Shown: in pieces, positions 1-8,959 of the stretch | Position numbering within the stretch: position 1 is the first letter of the stretch | Layout: every line of letters starts with the position of its first letter | Assembly: GCA_947501355.1 (NCBI GenBank) | Contig: CANMVA010000001.1 | Location: 1,434,001 to 1,498,000 of the forward strand | DNA: 64,000 bases | DNA from: an uncultured Paracoccaceae bacterium | Lineage (GTDB): Bacteria; Pseudomonadota; Alphaproteobacteria; Rhodobacterales; Rhodobacteraceae | Direction: 5' to 3' | Notes under the pieces: model-generated | Seen by the model: only the letters and a program-made list of their open reading frames with translations | The model's database searches: none | What the model was told of the DNA's origin: nothing | Program-made: the position numbers and the translations under genes

Positions 1-1
1 C

Positions 2-37
2 TGCGAGCAGGAAAACTTCCTGCGCAACGGCATCTGA
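2..37 (+). CDS. 3' end of an upstream gene (partial)
   Basis: An open frame enters from the left edge and encodes CEQENFLRNGI before a TGA at 35-37. It stops shortly before the convergent SDR gene ends, so a real C-terminus is plausible. Only eleven codons are visible and no family can be assigned. Confidence 0.3.
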   Translation, partial: CEQENFLRNGI

Positions 38-55
38 CGATGGCACCCGCTGATC

Positions 56-730
56 CTAGCCCGTGGGCATCAGGAAAACCTCCTGAACAGCCGCCCGCGC
101 CGGTGCGTCCAGCGCGTGCATGACAGCCGCGGCCACGTCCTCCGGCTTCAGCTTGTCGGGCTTGGCTTCGCTGAAGAAGGGCGTGTCCACCATGCCCGGT
201 GCCACGACCGTGCATCGACCGCCCCAGTCGCGCATTTCCTCGGCCAGATTGCCGCCGAACCCGTGCACAAACCACTTCGACGCCCCGTAGACGGACCCGC
301 TGATGTGACGCCGCCCGGCCGCCGAGCCGGTCAGAACCATATGCCCCTTCACCGGTTTCAGATGTGGCAGAGCCGCCTTGGCGGTGTAGAGCAACCCTTT
401 GATATTGATGTCGATCAGCTTCGACCATTCCTTGGGATCGCCTGCCTCGGTCCCCGGCGTATCAAGCCCGGTGCCCGCATTGGCAAACGCCGCCTCGACG
501 CTGCCAAACTGCTCTGCCAGGGCTGCGAGGGCCTTTTGCTGCTCCTCCAGGCTGGTCACATCGCCGGGCAAAGCCATGGCCGCCTTGCCCAGATCGCTTT
601 CCAGCGCCTCCAACTTGTCTTTCGAGCGCGCGAACAGCCCCACATTCCAACCCGCCTCGACGGCGGCGCGTGCGGTTGCTTCTCCGATGCCGGTGGAGGC
701 GCCTGTGATGAATAAGGTCTTGCTGGCCAT
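56..730 (-). CDS. SDR family NAD(P)-dependent oxidoreductase
   Basis: This 224-aa protein is a classical short-chain dehydrogenase/reductase. The N-terminus carries the Rossmann glycine motif TGASTGIG (residues 9-16). An NAG motif lies near residue 85, and the catalytic YGASK (Tyr-x-x-x-Lys) lies near 148-152 with a serine upstream in LTGSAAG. The length is typical for the family. Residues 175-215 hold the usual PGMVDTPF segment after strand 6. It is probably a cytoplasmic oxidoreductase of a hydroxyl or carbonyl substrate, but SDR sequence alone does not reveal the substrate. It is transcribed divergently from yjbQ, with a small inverted repeat in the shared promoter region. Confidence 0.85.
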   Translation of the reverse strand: MASKTLFITGASTGIGEATARAAVEAGWNVGLFARSKDKLEALESDLGKAAMALPGDVTSLEEQQKALAALAEQFGSVEAAFANAGTGLDTPGTEAGDPKEWSKLIDINIKGLLYTAKAALPHLKPVKGHMVLTGSAAGRRHISGSVYGASKWFVHGFGGNLAEEMRDWGGRCTVVAPGMVDTPFFSEAKPDKLKPEDVAAAVMHALDAPARAAVQEVFLMPTG

Positions 731-743
731 GAAATGCTCCGTT

Positions 744-765
744 CGTTAGGGTTCTCAAGCTAACG
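744..765. promoter_or_regulatory. Inverted repeat in the SDR/yjbQ divergent promoter region
   Basis: CGTTAG (744-749) and CTAACG (760-765) form perfect arms around a 10-base spacer between two divergent start codons. The geometry fits a dimeric regulator site. No regulator is encoded beside it, so assignment as an operator is inference. Confidence 0.3.
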
Positions 766-794
766 CGCGACAGGGCAATGGGTTGCAGCCAATC

Positions 795-1253
795 ATGCAG
801 ACGACATTCCAGTTCACCACAAGCGGTCCCGGCCTGACCGAAATCACGCGCGCCGTGTCCGATTGGGTCAGGGGGACAGGCACGGGCACCGGGCTGCTGA
901 CGCTTTTCATTCAACACACCTCCTGCTCGCTGCTCATTCAGGAAAACGCCGACCCGGAAGTGCAGACAGACCTCGCCAATTTCTTTCATCGCCTCGTGCC
1001 GCCCAGCACCGATCCCTCGATGGCCTACCTCACCCACACCTATGAAGGCCCCGATGATATGCCCGCCCATATCAAGGCCGCACTGCTTCCGACGCATCTC
1101 TCGGTTCCGGTGAATGAGGGTCGTCTGGCGCTCGGCACCTGGCAAGGCATTTACCTTTTTGAGCACCGCACCCGCCCCCATACCCGCCACGTCGCGGCGC
1201 ATCTTGGTCAACCCAAATCTAGGGGCTGCATTTTCCAGCTACCCAAACTCTAG
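795..1253 (+). CDS. YjbQ / UPF0047 family protein
   Basis: The 152-aa product matches the YjbQ (UPF0047) family over its full length. It has the HTSCSLLIQENADPEV block near the start, EGPDDMPAHIKAAL in the middle, and the signature RLALGTWQGIYLFEHR near the C-terminus. The E. coli member has been described as having thiamine-phosphate synthase side activity, but the physiological role of the family is unclear. I chose the ATG at 795 over an in-frame TTG at 783, because homologues start near MQTTF. No strong Shine-Dalgarno is visible. It is a soluble protein and is followed after 77 bases by nrdR. Confidence 0.85.
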   Translation: MQTTFQFTTSGPGLTEITRAVSDWVRGTGTGTGLLTLFIQHTSCSLLIQENADPEVQTDLANFFHRLVPPSTDPSMAYLTHTYEGPDDMPAHIKAALLPTHLSVPVNEGRLALGTWQGIYLFEHRTRPHTRHVAAHLGQPKSRGCIFQLPKL

Positions 1254-1330
1254 AGGCTCGCCTATAGTGATGGCATAACAGGGGCAAAAGACCCCATGAC
1301 CGAGGCAGAAATCAGAATAAAGGGATCGCC

Positions 1331-1798
1331 ATGCGCTGCCCGTTTTGCGGAAATGTAGACACTCAAGTCAAAGACAGCCGACCAGCAGAGGATCACGTTG
1401 CGATCCGCCGCCGTCGCTTTTGCCCCGCCTGCGGCGGACGTTTTACCACCTATGAACGCGTGCAATTGCGCGATCTGGTCGTCATCAAATCGAACGGACG
1501 GCGCGAGGATTTCGATCGCGACAAGCTGGAACGCTCTATCCGGATCGCCCTGCAAAAGCGCCCGGTCGAGCCCGAGCGGATGGATCAGATGATCTCTGGC
1601 ATCGTGCGCCGTCTGGAAAGCATGGGCGAGACGGATATCAATTCCAAAAGCATCGGTGAGATCGTGATGGAGGCGCTGGCTCGTATCGACACGGTTGCCT
1701 ATGTTCGATTTGCCAGTGTTTACAAGAACTTCCAGGCCGCAGATGACTTTGACAAATTCGTCAGCGAACTGCGCCCCGACGTTCCCCCGGAAGAGTGA
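1331..1798 (+). CDS. nrdR: Transcriptional repressor NrdR
   Basis: The 155-aa product is NrdR, the zinc-binding repressor of ribonucleotide reductase genes. A zinc ribbon is formed by Cys3, Cys6, Cys31 and Cys34 (CPFC and CPAC). It is followed by an ATP-cone domain (about 46-136) that senses dATP/ATP. The length equals the family norm. AGGG sits ahead of the ATG. The stop overlaps the GTG start of ribD (GTGA at 1795-1798), so the two are translationally coupled; nrdR-ribD is a common arrangement in proteobacteria. No nrd genes lie in this window, so its targets are elsewhere. Confidence 0.97.
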   Translation: MRCPFCGNVDTQVKDSRPAEDHVAIRRRRFCPACGGRFTTYERVQLRDLVVIKSNGRREDFDRDKLERSIRIALQKRPVEPERMDQMISGIVRRLESMGETDINSKSIGEIVMEALARIDTVAYVRFASVYKNFQAADDFDKFVSELRPDVPPEE

Positions 1799-2892
1799 GC
1801 GCAAGCGACGACCACCGCTATATGGGTTTGGCCCTGTCCCTTGGCCGTCGCGGTCAAGGGCAGGTCTGGCCGAACCCGGCGGTGGGTTGCGTGCTCGTCC
1901 ATGACGACCGCATCGTCGGGCGTGGCTGGACCCAGCCCGGTGGGCGCCCCCATGCGGAGGTCGTGGCTCTGGCCCAAGCCGGTGCCCGGTCAAAGGGCGC
2001 GACGGCCTATGTCACACTAGAGCCCTGCGCCCATACCGGTCAGACCCCGCCTTGCGCCCAAGCCCTGATCAATGCGCAAGTGGCCCGCGTTGTTGTCGCT
2101 CTGAAAGACGACGACCCGCGTGTAAACGGGCAAGGGATCGCAATGCTCCGCGCCGCAGGCGTTAAGGTTAACACCGGCTGTCGCGCCACAGAGGCCGCCG
2201 AAGACCACGCAGGCTTCCTGCTCAAGGTTAACCAGAACCGCCCGCTTCTCACCCTCAAACTCGCCACCAGCTTTGATGGCCGCATCGCGACCGCCACTGG
2301 CGAAAGCCAGTGGATCACGGGCCCCGAAGCCCGCCGCCTCGTGCATGCCCAACGCGCCACCCATGATGCGGTGATGATCGGCGCCGGCACCGCCCGCGCT
2401 GACGATCCCAGCCTCACCGTCCGCGATCTTGGCGTTGCCCGCCAACCTGTGCGCATCGTCGTGTCCCGCCGCCTCGATCTGCCGCTCACCGGCAAATTGG
2501 CGCAGACCGCAAAAGACGTCCCACTTTGGCTCTGTCATGGAACTGACGCGCAACCCGAGCTGATCTCTGCCTGGCAGGGTCTTGGGGCGACGCTCATTGA
2601 ATGCCCGCTCATAGGCCGCCAGATCGACCCGCCGTCGCTCTTCCAGGCACTGGCGACACGCGGCCTGACCCGCATCTTCTGCGAGGGCGGCGGCACGTTG
2701 GCCGCGTCGCTGCTGCAAGCCGATCTCGTGGATCAACTCATCGGCTTCACCGCCGGGATCGCCTTGGGGGCCGAAGGTCAACCTGGCCTTGGCGCGATGG
2801 GCGTGGACCGGCTCGCGGACGCCCCGCGCTATGCGCTCAAAAGCACCCGCCAGATCGGCCCCGACGCCCTGCATATCTGGCACCGCGCCTGA
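1795..2892 (+). CDS. ribD: Riboflavin biosynthesis deaminase/reductase RibD
   Basis: This 365-aa bifunctional enzyme performs the deaminase and reductase steps that convert the pyrimidinone made from GTP into the ribitylamino-uracil precursor. The N-terminal cytidine-deaminase-like domain has HAE (53-55) and the zinc cysteines of [13 protein letters not shown] (75-87). The C-terminal RibD reductase domain runs from about residue 150, with the typical [12 protein letters not shown] start. Translation begins at GTG 1795, overlapping the nrdR stop by four bases. The gene is separated from ribE by a 5-kb antiparallel capsule cassette, so the downstream rib genes probably need another promoter. 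Confidence 0.97.
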   Translation: MSASDDHRYMGLALSLGRRGQGQVWPNPAVGCVLVHDDRIVGRGWTQPGGRPHAEVVALAQAGARSKGATAYVTLEPCAHTGQTPPCAQALINAQVARVVVALKDDDPRVNGQGIAMLRAAGVKVNTGCRATEAAEDHAGFLLKVNQNRPLLTLKLATSFDGRIATATGESQWITGPEARRLVHAQRATHDAVMIGAGTARADDPSLTVRDLGVARQPVRIVVSRRLDLPLTGKLAQTAKDVPLWLCHGTDAQPELISAWQGLGATLIECPLIGRQIDPPSLFQALATRGLTRIFCEGGGTLAASLLQADLVDQLIGFTAGIALGAEGQPGLGAMGVDRLADAPRYALKSTRQIGPDALHIWHRA

Positions 2893-2930
2893 TCTTCACT
2901 CTGGTCCAAATATCCCCGCCGGAGGCATCC

Positions 2931-4952
2931 CTACCGCCACAAATGCGCGTAGCTGGCCAGCATGCCCTGCACCTTTGACAGCGCGCGCAGCCCCGCGCCG
3001 GGTCGGGCAACATCTCCTGAAGACAAACGCTCAACCGCAACTTCCACGGGGCAGGGCGCGCCGGTCGCTGGATCGAAATAGCGCGGATACCCGATCAGCG
3101 CGGCATGCACCAATCCGGTTAACCGCACTGGCACACCGCGCCGGTCCGGCACTTCCATCCGGTCCTCGGTCAGACCCCAGCCCGCATAAAACGGCACGCC
3201 CAGACAGGTCACAGGCACGCCGCGCAACAGCGCCTCAAACCCCATGGCAGATGTCATCGTCCAGACCGCATCCACCGCACCGATCAACGCCACCGGATCG
3301 CCCCGCACGATCTGGTCTGCAACGCCCAAAACCGCGTCATCCGCGACAGCACCCGCGCGCAGGCCCGCTTCCACATCCGGATGCGGCTTATAGAGGATCA
3401 CGGCCTCCGGGTTCGCTGCGCGCGTCGCTTGCAACAGCGCCAAATTCGTCGCGACTGCGCCGGTTCCTTTCCGGATCGACGCGTCATCCTCGACCTGTCC
3501 CGGCACCAGAATGCAGCGCCCTTTCGGCAGCTCCGGCACGCCCTCACCAGACAGATTGTATTTCGACACACCCGCCTTGATGATTTGTCCGATCAGGCGC
3601 GCCGCCCGGTTATGCTCGGCCTCCGGCAAGTCGGCGGACGCTCCGATCAAGGCTTCCAACCGGCTCGACTGCGTCGGATCATAGTAAATCCCCAGATCGT
3701 CGACCGCCAGCGACAGCGGCGGCACCAGTTCCGCGCCCAAGCCGCGCGAGCGCAGGAACCCGTCTTCCACCCGCGCTATCCCTGGTGCGATATCCGGCGC
3801 CTTGCCCGCCCAGACCATTACGCGCCGCCCCTCTGCCATATCCATCGCGCGGCCCAGATCGTCGTCAAACAGCATCCTCCGCTGCCCGCCGAACACCTTT
3901 TGCAACGCGCGCCGCTTCCACAGCCGCATGCCCACGCCGACCCATCCAAGATGATCGTCGCGCCACGCGCGGGCGTCGGCCTCCAACGCGTCCATGGCCT
4001 GTTCCAATTCGCATAGCGTGTCGCGATGGGGGTCATACCAAACCGGATAGAGGATCATCGCCGCGGCAAAAATCTGCGCGCGGGTCAGCCGCCGTTCGCG
4101 TCGGGCCACGGGGTTGCGATCATCCGTCAGCCCCCAGCCCGCATAAAAGGGCTGGCCAAAGACGCGTGGCTTGTGGCCCGCGAAAATCGCCTCGAACCCC
4201 ATTTGCGAGGACACGGTGTAGACCGCAACCGCCCCTTCAAAGAGCGCCCAGGGAGAGACGGGATCGCTGAAAAGCTGCACTCGCCCGTCTTCGACGGCGT
4301 CCGTGAAATACCCGTCCCGGTGGCCCAAAACCGTTTCGGGGTGGGTCTTTATCAGCACCTTAGAGCCCGGAAATTCCGTCATCGCGCAGACCAGCATGTC
4401 CTGAAACGTAGCCTTGTCAGCCCCGCTTGCCTCGACCGAGGCATCGCCGCGCGTCTGATCAATGACCAGCACATAGCCTGGCTTCGGGGTCGCGGCTTGC
4501 GGCTCAAAAGCGTTGTATTTCGACAGATGCGCGTGCTGTATCCGCTCAATCGCGTCCCGCGCGCGGTTCAGCAAAGCGGTGTCATCCAGCGGATGGGTGG
4601 CCAGAAGATGCTCCAGATCGGAAGGCGTAGAGGGGTCGAAATGCACGCCGCGCTGATCCAAATGGAGGCCAATCGGATCGCTCCCCTCGCGCCCCGGCAG
4701 GACAGACCGCAGAAACGCATCCTCCACCCGGAGCACCGGCGCATCGCGTGCCTCGGCCACCTTTTCGCCGCGCCCCGAGGTCGGGCTTTGCCCCCAGACG
4801 CCGACCATATCGCCCTCGGACGGCGCACCCAGTTTGATCTGGTAGCCGGACAGTTCGAGAATGCGCCGCACGCGCCGCTGGGTCAGAAACCCGCCGTTGT
4901 AAACGAAAAGCCGCCGGACATCGCCGGCGGCCTTATCTGTTTCAGAGGCCAC
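2931..4952 (-). CDS. kpsC: Capsular polysaccharide biosynthesis protein KpsC
   Basis: About 673 aa, close to the E. coli KpsC length of about 675. The protein holds two tandem capsule-synthesis domains. Each has a related motif, RVEDAFLRS in the first half and RVEDGFLRS in the second, followed by LDQRGVHFDP and VDDLGIYYDP, with HPE and HPD segments and GWGLTDDR/GWGLTEDR near each domain end. In group 2 capsules KpsC is a cytoplasmic dual beta-Kdo transferase that builds the Kdo linker on lyso-phosphatidylglycerol. I chose GTG 4952, five bases past the stop of the Wza-like gene; an upstream in-frame ATG at 5042 would overlap that gene by 85 bases. It converges on ribD with 38 bases between stops. 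Confidence 0.9.
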   Translation of the reverse strand: MASETDKAAGDVRRLFVYNGGFLTQRRVRRILELSGYQIKLGAPSEGDMVGVWGQSPTSGRGEKVAEARDAPVLRVEDAFLRSVLPGREGSDPIGLHLDQRGVHFDPSTPSDLEHLLATHPLDDTALLNRARDAIERIQHAHLSKYNAFEPQAATPKPGYVLVIDQTRGDASVEASGADKATFQDMLVCAMTEFPGSKVLIKTHPETVLGHRDGYFTDAVEDGRVQLFSDPVSPWALFEGAVAVYTVSSQMGFEAIFAGHKPRVFGQPFYAGWGLTDDRNPVARRERRLTRAQIFAAAMILYPVWYDPHRDTLCELEQAMDALEADARAWRDDHLGWVGVGMRLWKRRALQKVFGGQRRMLFDDDLGRAMDMAEGRRVMVWAGKAPDIAPGIARVEDGFLRSRGLGAELVPPLSLAVDDLGIYYDPTQSSRLEALIGASADLPEAEHNRAARLIGQIIKAGVSKYNLSGEGVPELPKGRCILVPGQVEDDASIRKGTGAVATNLALLQATRAANPEAVILYKPHPDVEAGLRAGAVADDAVLGVADQIVRGDPVALIGAVDAVWTMTSAMGFEALLRGVPVTCLGVPFYAGWGLTEDRMEVPDRRGVPVRLTGLVHAALIGYPRYFDPATGAPCPVEVAVERLSSGDVARPGAGLRALSKVQGMLASYAHLWR

Positions 4953-4957
4953 GCGGC

Positions 4958-6100
4958 TTAGCCACCGCCAGCGCCGGCAAGGCTGCCCAAGGCGTTGACA
5001 GAACCAAGCGAGCCGGTCAGGGCCGAAATCGTCTTGTCCCATGTCACGAACGGCGCTTCTGTCACGTAAACCGTGTCGCCATCGCGAACGAGGAAATCGC
5101 GCGCTTCAAACATGCCGTTGGGTTGGGTTAGATCCAGCACATAAACCAGACGCTGCGCGCCGATCAGATCGCTGCGGCCCATGACCTGATTGGCGATCTC
5201 CTCGGGCTCATTGCGGAATACGAATACGCCAGTCGGGTCCGCGACGTTGCTTTGCAAACCGCCTACGGTCGCAATTGCTTCAATCGCGGACAGGGACTGG
5301 CTTTCAAACGGCACACGGGTCTGCGTGCCCGTTGCGCCCAAGGCCGTAAAGGACCGGCTGTCTTCTTCAACCAGAATGCGGTCGCCGGGGCGCAAGGCGA
5401 TGTCGAGATCGGGGAACTCATATAGGTCCTCAAACCAGACCTTGCCGCGATGCGCGCCGCGGATCACGGTCACTTGTGCAATCGACGGCTCGACCGCGAC
5501 GCCACCAGCAGCAGCCAGCATCGCGCTCAGCGTGCGGGTCGGGCGCTCAATCGGATAAACGCCCTGTCCGCTCACCGCGCCTGCCAGTGAGACCGTGGCC
5601 CCGTCACCCGCCACCCGGCGCACCTGCACCTGTGGGTCGGGCGTCTGTGCATCCAGCTTGCTGGTGATCAAGCGGCGCAAGGCTTCTGGCGTATTGCCCG
5701 AGGCCTTCAGGCGACCGGCATAAGGAATAAAGATGAAACCAGAGCCATCGACCTGAACCTCTTCCAGAAGGGCAGGCGTCCGGCCTTCTCCGCCCAAAAG
5801 CGGATCATCGACATTCTCAAAGATGGTGATGCCCAGCGTATCGCCTGCGCTGATCGTATCCGATCCAACAAGACCCGCGTTTTTGAATGCGTCCGAGAAC
5901 CCAAGAGCCGGCGTCACGGCGGTCACCGTGTTGACCCGCTGATTGACGGATACGATGAAGGCATCGCCTTGTTTTTGAACGGACCCCGCGAAGATCTCGC
6001 GTTTGTTGGGCCCGGAACGGGGCAAGCCGCAAGCGGCCACGGTAGCGACAAGCGTCACAAGCGCGACGCCCTTCGCAAGGCGCGAAGCATGGATTTTCAC
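4958..6100 (-). CDS. Polysaccharide export outer-membrane lipoprotein (Wza/KpsD type)
   Basis: 380 aa with a lipoprotein signal: a hydrophobic stretch (about 10-23) ending in TVAAC with Cys24 as the lipidation site. A Poly_export domain follows (about 60-170, containing ISAGDTLGITIFEN). Then come SLBB-like segments around VSLAGAVSGQGVYPIERPTR and later FVYVLDLTQ-type strands. Family members form the periplasmic and outer-membrane channel for capsule or exopolysaccharide. Downstream, kpsC starts within five bases, so the two form an operon. The gene is preceded by KpsS on the same strand, with 94 bases between. Expected length is 360-400 aa. Confidence 0.9.
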   Translation of the reverse strand: MKIHASRLAKGVALVTLVATVAACGLPRSGPNKREIFAGSVQKQGDAFIVSVNQRVNTVTAVTPALGFSDAFKNAGLVGSDTISAGDTLGITIFENVDDPLLGGEGRTPALLEEVQVDGSGFIFIPYAGRLKASGNTPEALRRLITSKLDAQTPDPQVQVRRVAGDGATVSLAGAVSGQGVYPIERPTRTLSAMLAAAGGVAVEPSIAQVTVIRGAHRGKVWFEDLYEFPDLDIALRPGDRILVEEDSRSFTALGATGTQTRVPFESQSLSAIEAIATVGGLQSNVADPTGVFVFRNEPEEIANQVMGRSDLIGAQRLVYVLDLTQPNGMFEARDFLVRDGDTVYVTEAPFVTWDKTISALTGSLGSVNALGSLAGAGGG

Positions 6101-6194
6101 TGCTCTGGTCTCCTCGACCTTATTATCTGCCTTAACTTTTTCTTTTAGCTTACTGGAATCCCCCGCAAAAAGCTACCGCTAGGGATTGTGTTTG

Positions 6195-7487
6195 CTACTG
6201 GATCACACGCAACTGTTGCCGTGGAGCCGCGTTCCCCGACAGCAGCGCATCGTAGGGATCTTCCGGCGTCAGCATCAGATCAACCACTTGCCGCAGCAAT
6301 TGCCTGCGCCCGCGCGCCGAATAAAAGCCACCTGCGATCTGGCTTGTCTCCAGCAGATAGCGACGATAATCGTGATAGGCGCGATTGTCGGGCCGCGAGG
6401 GCATCGAGAAGAACTGCTCGATCGTCTGGTCACTGACAAACTCAGGCTTTCCATAAACCGCATCGCCAAAAACCTTCAGCGGAATGCCGCGCCATAGCAC
6501 CTGCTGGGCGGCGGTCGAATTGACCGTCACGGCCGAGCGCGCGTGATCCAGAAGCCGCGCGAGCTTGCCGCCGCGCACATAATGCACGCGCGCGCTCACC
6601 CCGCGTTCGCGCGCCATCCGCCTGATTTCCCGGCGCACCGGCACGCGGCCATCCTCCAAGGGGTGAGCTTTGAAAACCAGATGATGATGGGTCGGCGCAC
6701 CTTCGGCAAATCCGTCGATGACCAGCTCCAGAAACTCGGTCATCGTGCCGAAAGGCGAATGCATCTGGAAGCTGCTGTCATGCTCAAGCTGCAACAGTGC
6801 CAGATGATAGGGATAGCCCCCGTGCTTGACGCGTGTCGTGGCGATCATCCGCTCGATCGCCTGAAAGGGCATCAGGATCAAGCGCTTGAGATACAAGCGA
6901 AATTCATTGGCCACCGTCAGTGACCGATGCGGCTGAAAGTTCCGGTAATGCCCGTTTCGGAACATCACGAACCAATGATAAAGCGCGCCGTAAAAGATGT
7001 GCTGACGCATGTCACCCCAATGGGCGGGGGCCTCCGGCACGTCCAGATCAGACTGCTCCAACGCGGTTTTCATCGCGCCGACCGACATCTCCATCAGCCG
7101 CGAATTGCCGTTGCTGCCGCCGCGCTCATAGCTGACCCAATAGGGGCGCAGATAGCCTTCCTCGAACACATGCACGCCAAGGCCGCGCGCCTTCGCGATG
7201 GCCACGGCGGTGGCATGCACAGGGCGGGTATCGCCGTAAAGGACGATATCGGTGATCTTTTTGTCATCCAGCAGGGCAGTGACCATGTCTGCCCATTCCG
7301 CTGGCGTGCCACGAAACGGGATATAGGTTTTCGAGTTGAACCAGAACGCCCGGTCGCCCGCATTGAAGCCCACACGCCAGACATCCGCGCCCGCCAGCGC
7401 AAGCATCTTGCCAAGCCGGTGGAAAAACGGCCCATGTGGTCCTTGCAGAAACAAAAACCGGCGGTTTTTTCCGGTGATAAAGCCCAT
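6195..7487 (-). CDS. kpsS: Capsular polysaccharide export protein KpsS-like
   Basis: 430 aa in the capsule-synthesis family related to KpsS/LipB. The N-terminus reads FLFLQGPHGPFFHRLG, the usual KpsS opening. It is followed by VLYGDTRPVHATA and VHVFEEGYLRPYWV, then a C-terminal VFKAHPLEDGR and TVNSTAAQQVLWRGIPLKVFG. In group 2 capsule systems KpsS adds the first Kdo to the lipid acceptor and KpsC extends it. It is slightly longer than the E. coli protein (about 390 aa). Upstream AAGGA lies rather far from the ATG, so the start is fairly but not fully certain. It is divergent from ribE. Confidence 0.87.
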   Translation of the reverse strand: MGFITGKNRRFLFLQGPHGPFFHRLGKMLALAGADVWRVGFNAGDRAFWFNSKTYIPFRGTPAEWADMVTALLDDKKITDIVLYGDTRPVHATAVAIAKARGLGVHVFEEGYLRPYWVSYERGGSNGNSRLMEMSVGAMKTALEQSDLDVPEAPAHWGDMRQHIFYGALYHWFVMFRNGHYRNFQPHRSLTVANEFRLYLKRLILMPFQAIERMIATTRVKHGGYPYHLALLQLEHDSSFQMHSPFGTMTEFLELVIDGFAEGAPTHHHLVFKAHPLEDGRVPVRREIRRMARERGVSARVHYVRGGKLARLLDHARSAVTVNSTAAQQVLWRGIPLKVFGDAVYGKPEFVSDQTIEQFFSMPSRPDNRAYHDYRRYLLETSQIAGGFYSARGRRQLLRQVVDLMLTPEDPYDALLSGNAAPRQQLRVIQ

Positions 7488-7637
7488 CCGAGCGCACTGT
7501 CCTTACACAATCTGATGGCGTATATTTCCAACAGGTTAAGGCCGAATTAAGGCGTGAGGCTGAAAAAGTCACGCCCCATTGCGCGCGCGCGGGCTTTGAC
7601 CTACCTCTTGGGACGCAACGGCAGAAGAGGCGCGCGC

Positions 7638-8228
7638 ATGTTCACAGGCATCATCACCGATATCGGCACCGTGACCGAGCTTGAGCAAAAAGGCGACCTG
7701 CGCGCTCGGATCGCCTGTGGTTATGACACGTCTGGCATCGACATCGGTGCCTCGATTGCGTGTGACGGCGTATGCCTGACGGCGGTGGCTTTGGGGCAGG
7801 GGTGGTTTGACGTAGATGTCTCCGCCGAGACGGTGTCCAAGACCAACCTCGCCGCGTGGACCAACGGCAAACGCATCAACCTTGAGCGCGCGTTGAAAGT
7901 GGGGGACGAACTGGGCGGTCATATTGTGTCGGGCCATGTGGATGGCGTCGCCGAAATCACTGCCATGAAAGACGAAGGCGACAGCACCCGCGTCACCCTC
8001 CGCGCCCCCGACGATCTGGCCCGTTTCATTGCGCCGAAGGGCTCCGTCGCGCTGAACGGAACGTCGCTGACCGTGAACGAGGTGAACGGGGCCGAGTTCG
8101 GGATCAACTTCATCCCGCACACCAAAGAGGTCACCACCTGGGGCGACGCCAAAACGGGCGATGAGATCAATCTGGAGATCGACACGCTCGCCCGCTATGT
8201 CGCCCGTCTTCAGGACTGGCAGCCATGA
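7638..8228 (+). CDS. ribE: Riboflavin synthase, alpha chain
   Basis: 196 aa, the normal length. It starts with MFTGIITDIGTV and contains two lumazine-binding repeats: SIACDGVCLT in the first and VALNGTSLTVN in the second, with the intervening SGHVDG. The enzyme dismutates two 6,7-dimethyl-8-ribityllumazines into riboflavin and the pyrimidine precursor. AGAAGAGG sits before ATG 7638. A longer reading frame from 7554 is open but lacks family similarity. The stop overlaps the next gene by ATGA. No FMN riboswitch fold is apparent in the 150 bases upstream. Confidence 0.97.
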   Translation: MFTGIITDIGTVTELEQKGDLRARIACGYDTSGIDIGASIACDGVCLTAVALGQGWFDVDVSAETVSKTNLAAWTNGKRINLERALKVGDELGGHIVSGHVDGVAEITAMKDEGDSTRVTLRAPDDLARFIAPKGSVALNGTSLTVNEVNGAEFGINFIPHTKEVTTWGDAKTGDEINLEIDTLARYVARLQDWQP

Positions 8229-8752
8229 TTGGCCACAATCAGGGCCCGTCGCTCGAGGGCGGCTACAGCTATCGCCGCCACGTCTGGACCAAAGCGCGCC
8301 GGGACCTTCTCCCGACGCTGCCCATCGAGATCCTGCGCCGTCGCGTCGCGCGCGCTAAAACGCTGGGGCTGCCCTACAAAACCTACGCCTCCGTCCGTGC
8401 CGCTTCTGGCCATGACGTCGTGGCGTTTCTCTTTTCAAACAACGCCTTGCAGATGCTCCGCAAAGGCGATGCACCCAACGCACAGCGCCGCGCTCAGCTT
8501 GCGAAAGCCACCCCCATTGCGCTGGCCCACGCACCCTTTAACCCGGATGAGCTGCCGTTTGAGATCACTGCAAAAGCCCCCGGCCTCGTACAATCCTGGA
8601 CCGCCACACGCGACCATCTCCGCGCGCCAATCCTTGGGGAAAACCTGCCACGCGACGGCGTCCTCGTCATCGCCGAAAGCCCGCTGGAAGCCGAGTGGTG
8701 CGCAATAGCTGGACTGGCCGGAACGATCTCGGCGGCGATCCTGCAAACATAA
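8225..8752 (+). CDS. Uncharacterised protein coupled to ribE
   Basis: This 175-aa protein overlaps the ribE stop by four bases (ATGA), so it is translated as part of the rib operon. I do not recognise a family. It begins MIGHNQGPSLE, has an Arg-rich early part (RRRVARAKTLGL), and shows no signal peptide or membrane segment. The codon pattern matches the neighbouring genes, and the tight coupling makes it a real gene. It might support flavin metabolism, but position is the only hint. The next gene, ribB, lies 207 bases away behind a pair of hairpins. Confidence 0.75.
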   Translation: MIGHNQGPSLEGGYSYRRHVWTKARRDLLPTLPIEILRRRVARAKTLGLPYKTYASVRAASGHDVVAFLFSNNALQMLRKGDAPNAQRRAQLAKATPIALAHAPFNPDELPFEITAKAPGLVQSWTATRDHLRAPILGENLPRDGVLVIAESPLEAEWCAIAGLAGTISAAILQT

Positions 8753-8774
8753 CGCCAATCTCTTTCCCGCACCC

Positions 8775-8850
8775 GCCCCGGACCTGATCCGGGGCCTTGC
8801 CACCCAAAAGCCATCGCCAAACCGGCAAGGTCCCGGGTCAGGCCCGGGAC
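8775..8850. repeat. Paired REP-like hairpins with covariation
   Basis: Two 27-base arms (8775-8801 and 8824-8850) are inverted copies of each other. Each arm also contains its own perfect 8-bp hairpin: 8775-8782 with 8788-8795, and 8830-8837 with 8843-8850. The arms differ at four positions that form two compensatory base pairs, so both hairpins stay intact. The loops are CCTGA and TCAGG. The element lies between the uncharacterised rib gene and ribB, 110 bases before the ribB start. Confidence 0.8.
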
Positions 8851-8959
8851 GTGAAGCGCAAGAACGTGACGTTTGCCGCATGCCTCAAGCTGCCGACCCC
8901 CTTCCCATCCTTTGCCCTTCGCGCTATGCCGCCCTCAACTGCTCATAAAGGCTGCCGGA

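Noticed and set aside
2017-2883. 288-codon open frame antisense to ribD
   Set aside because: ribD is unmistakable on the plus strand; the antisense frame has no features.
7488-7637. Possible FMN riboswitch upstream of ribE
   Set aside because: The conserved RFN-element blocks are not present in this 150-base region.
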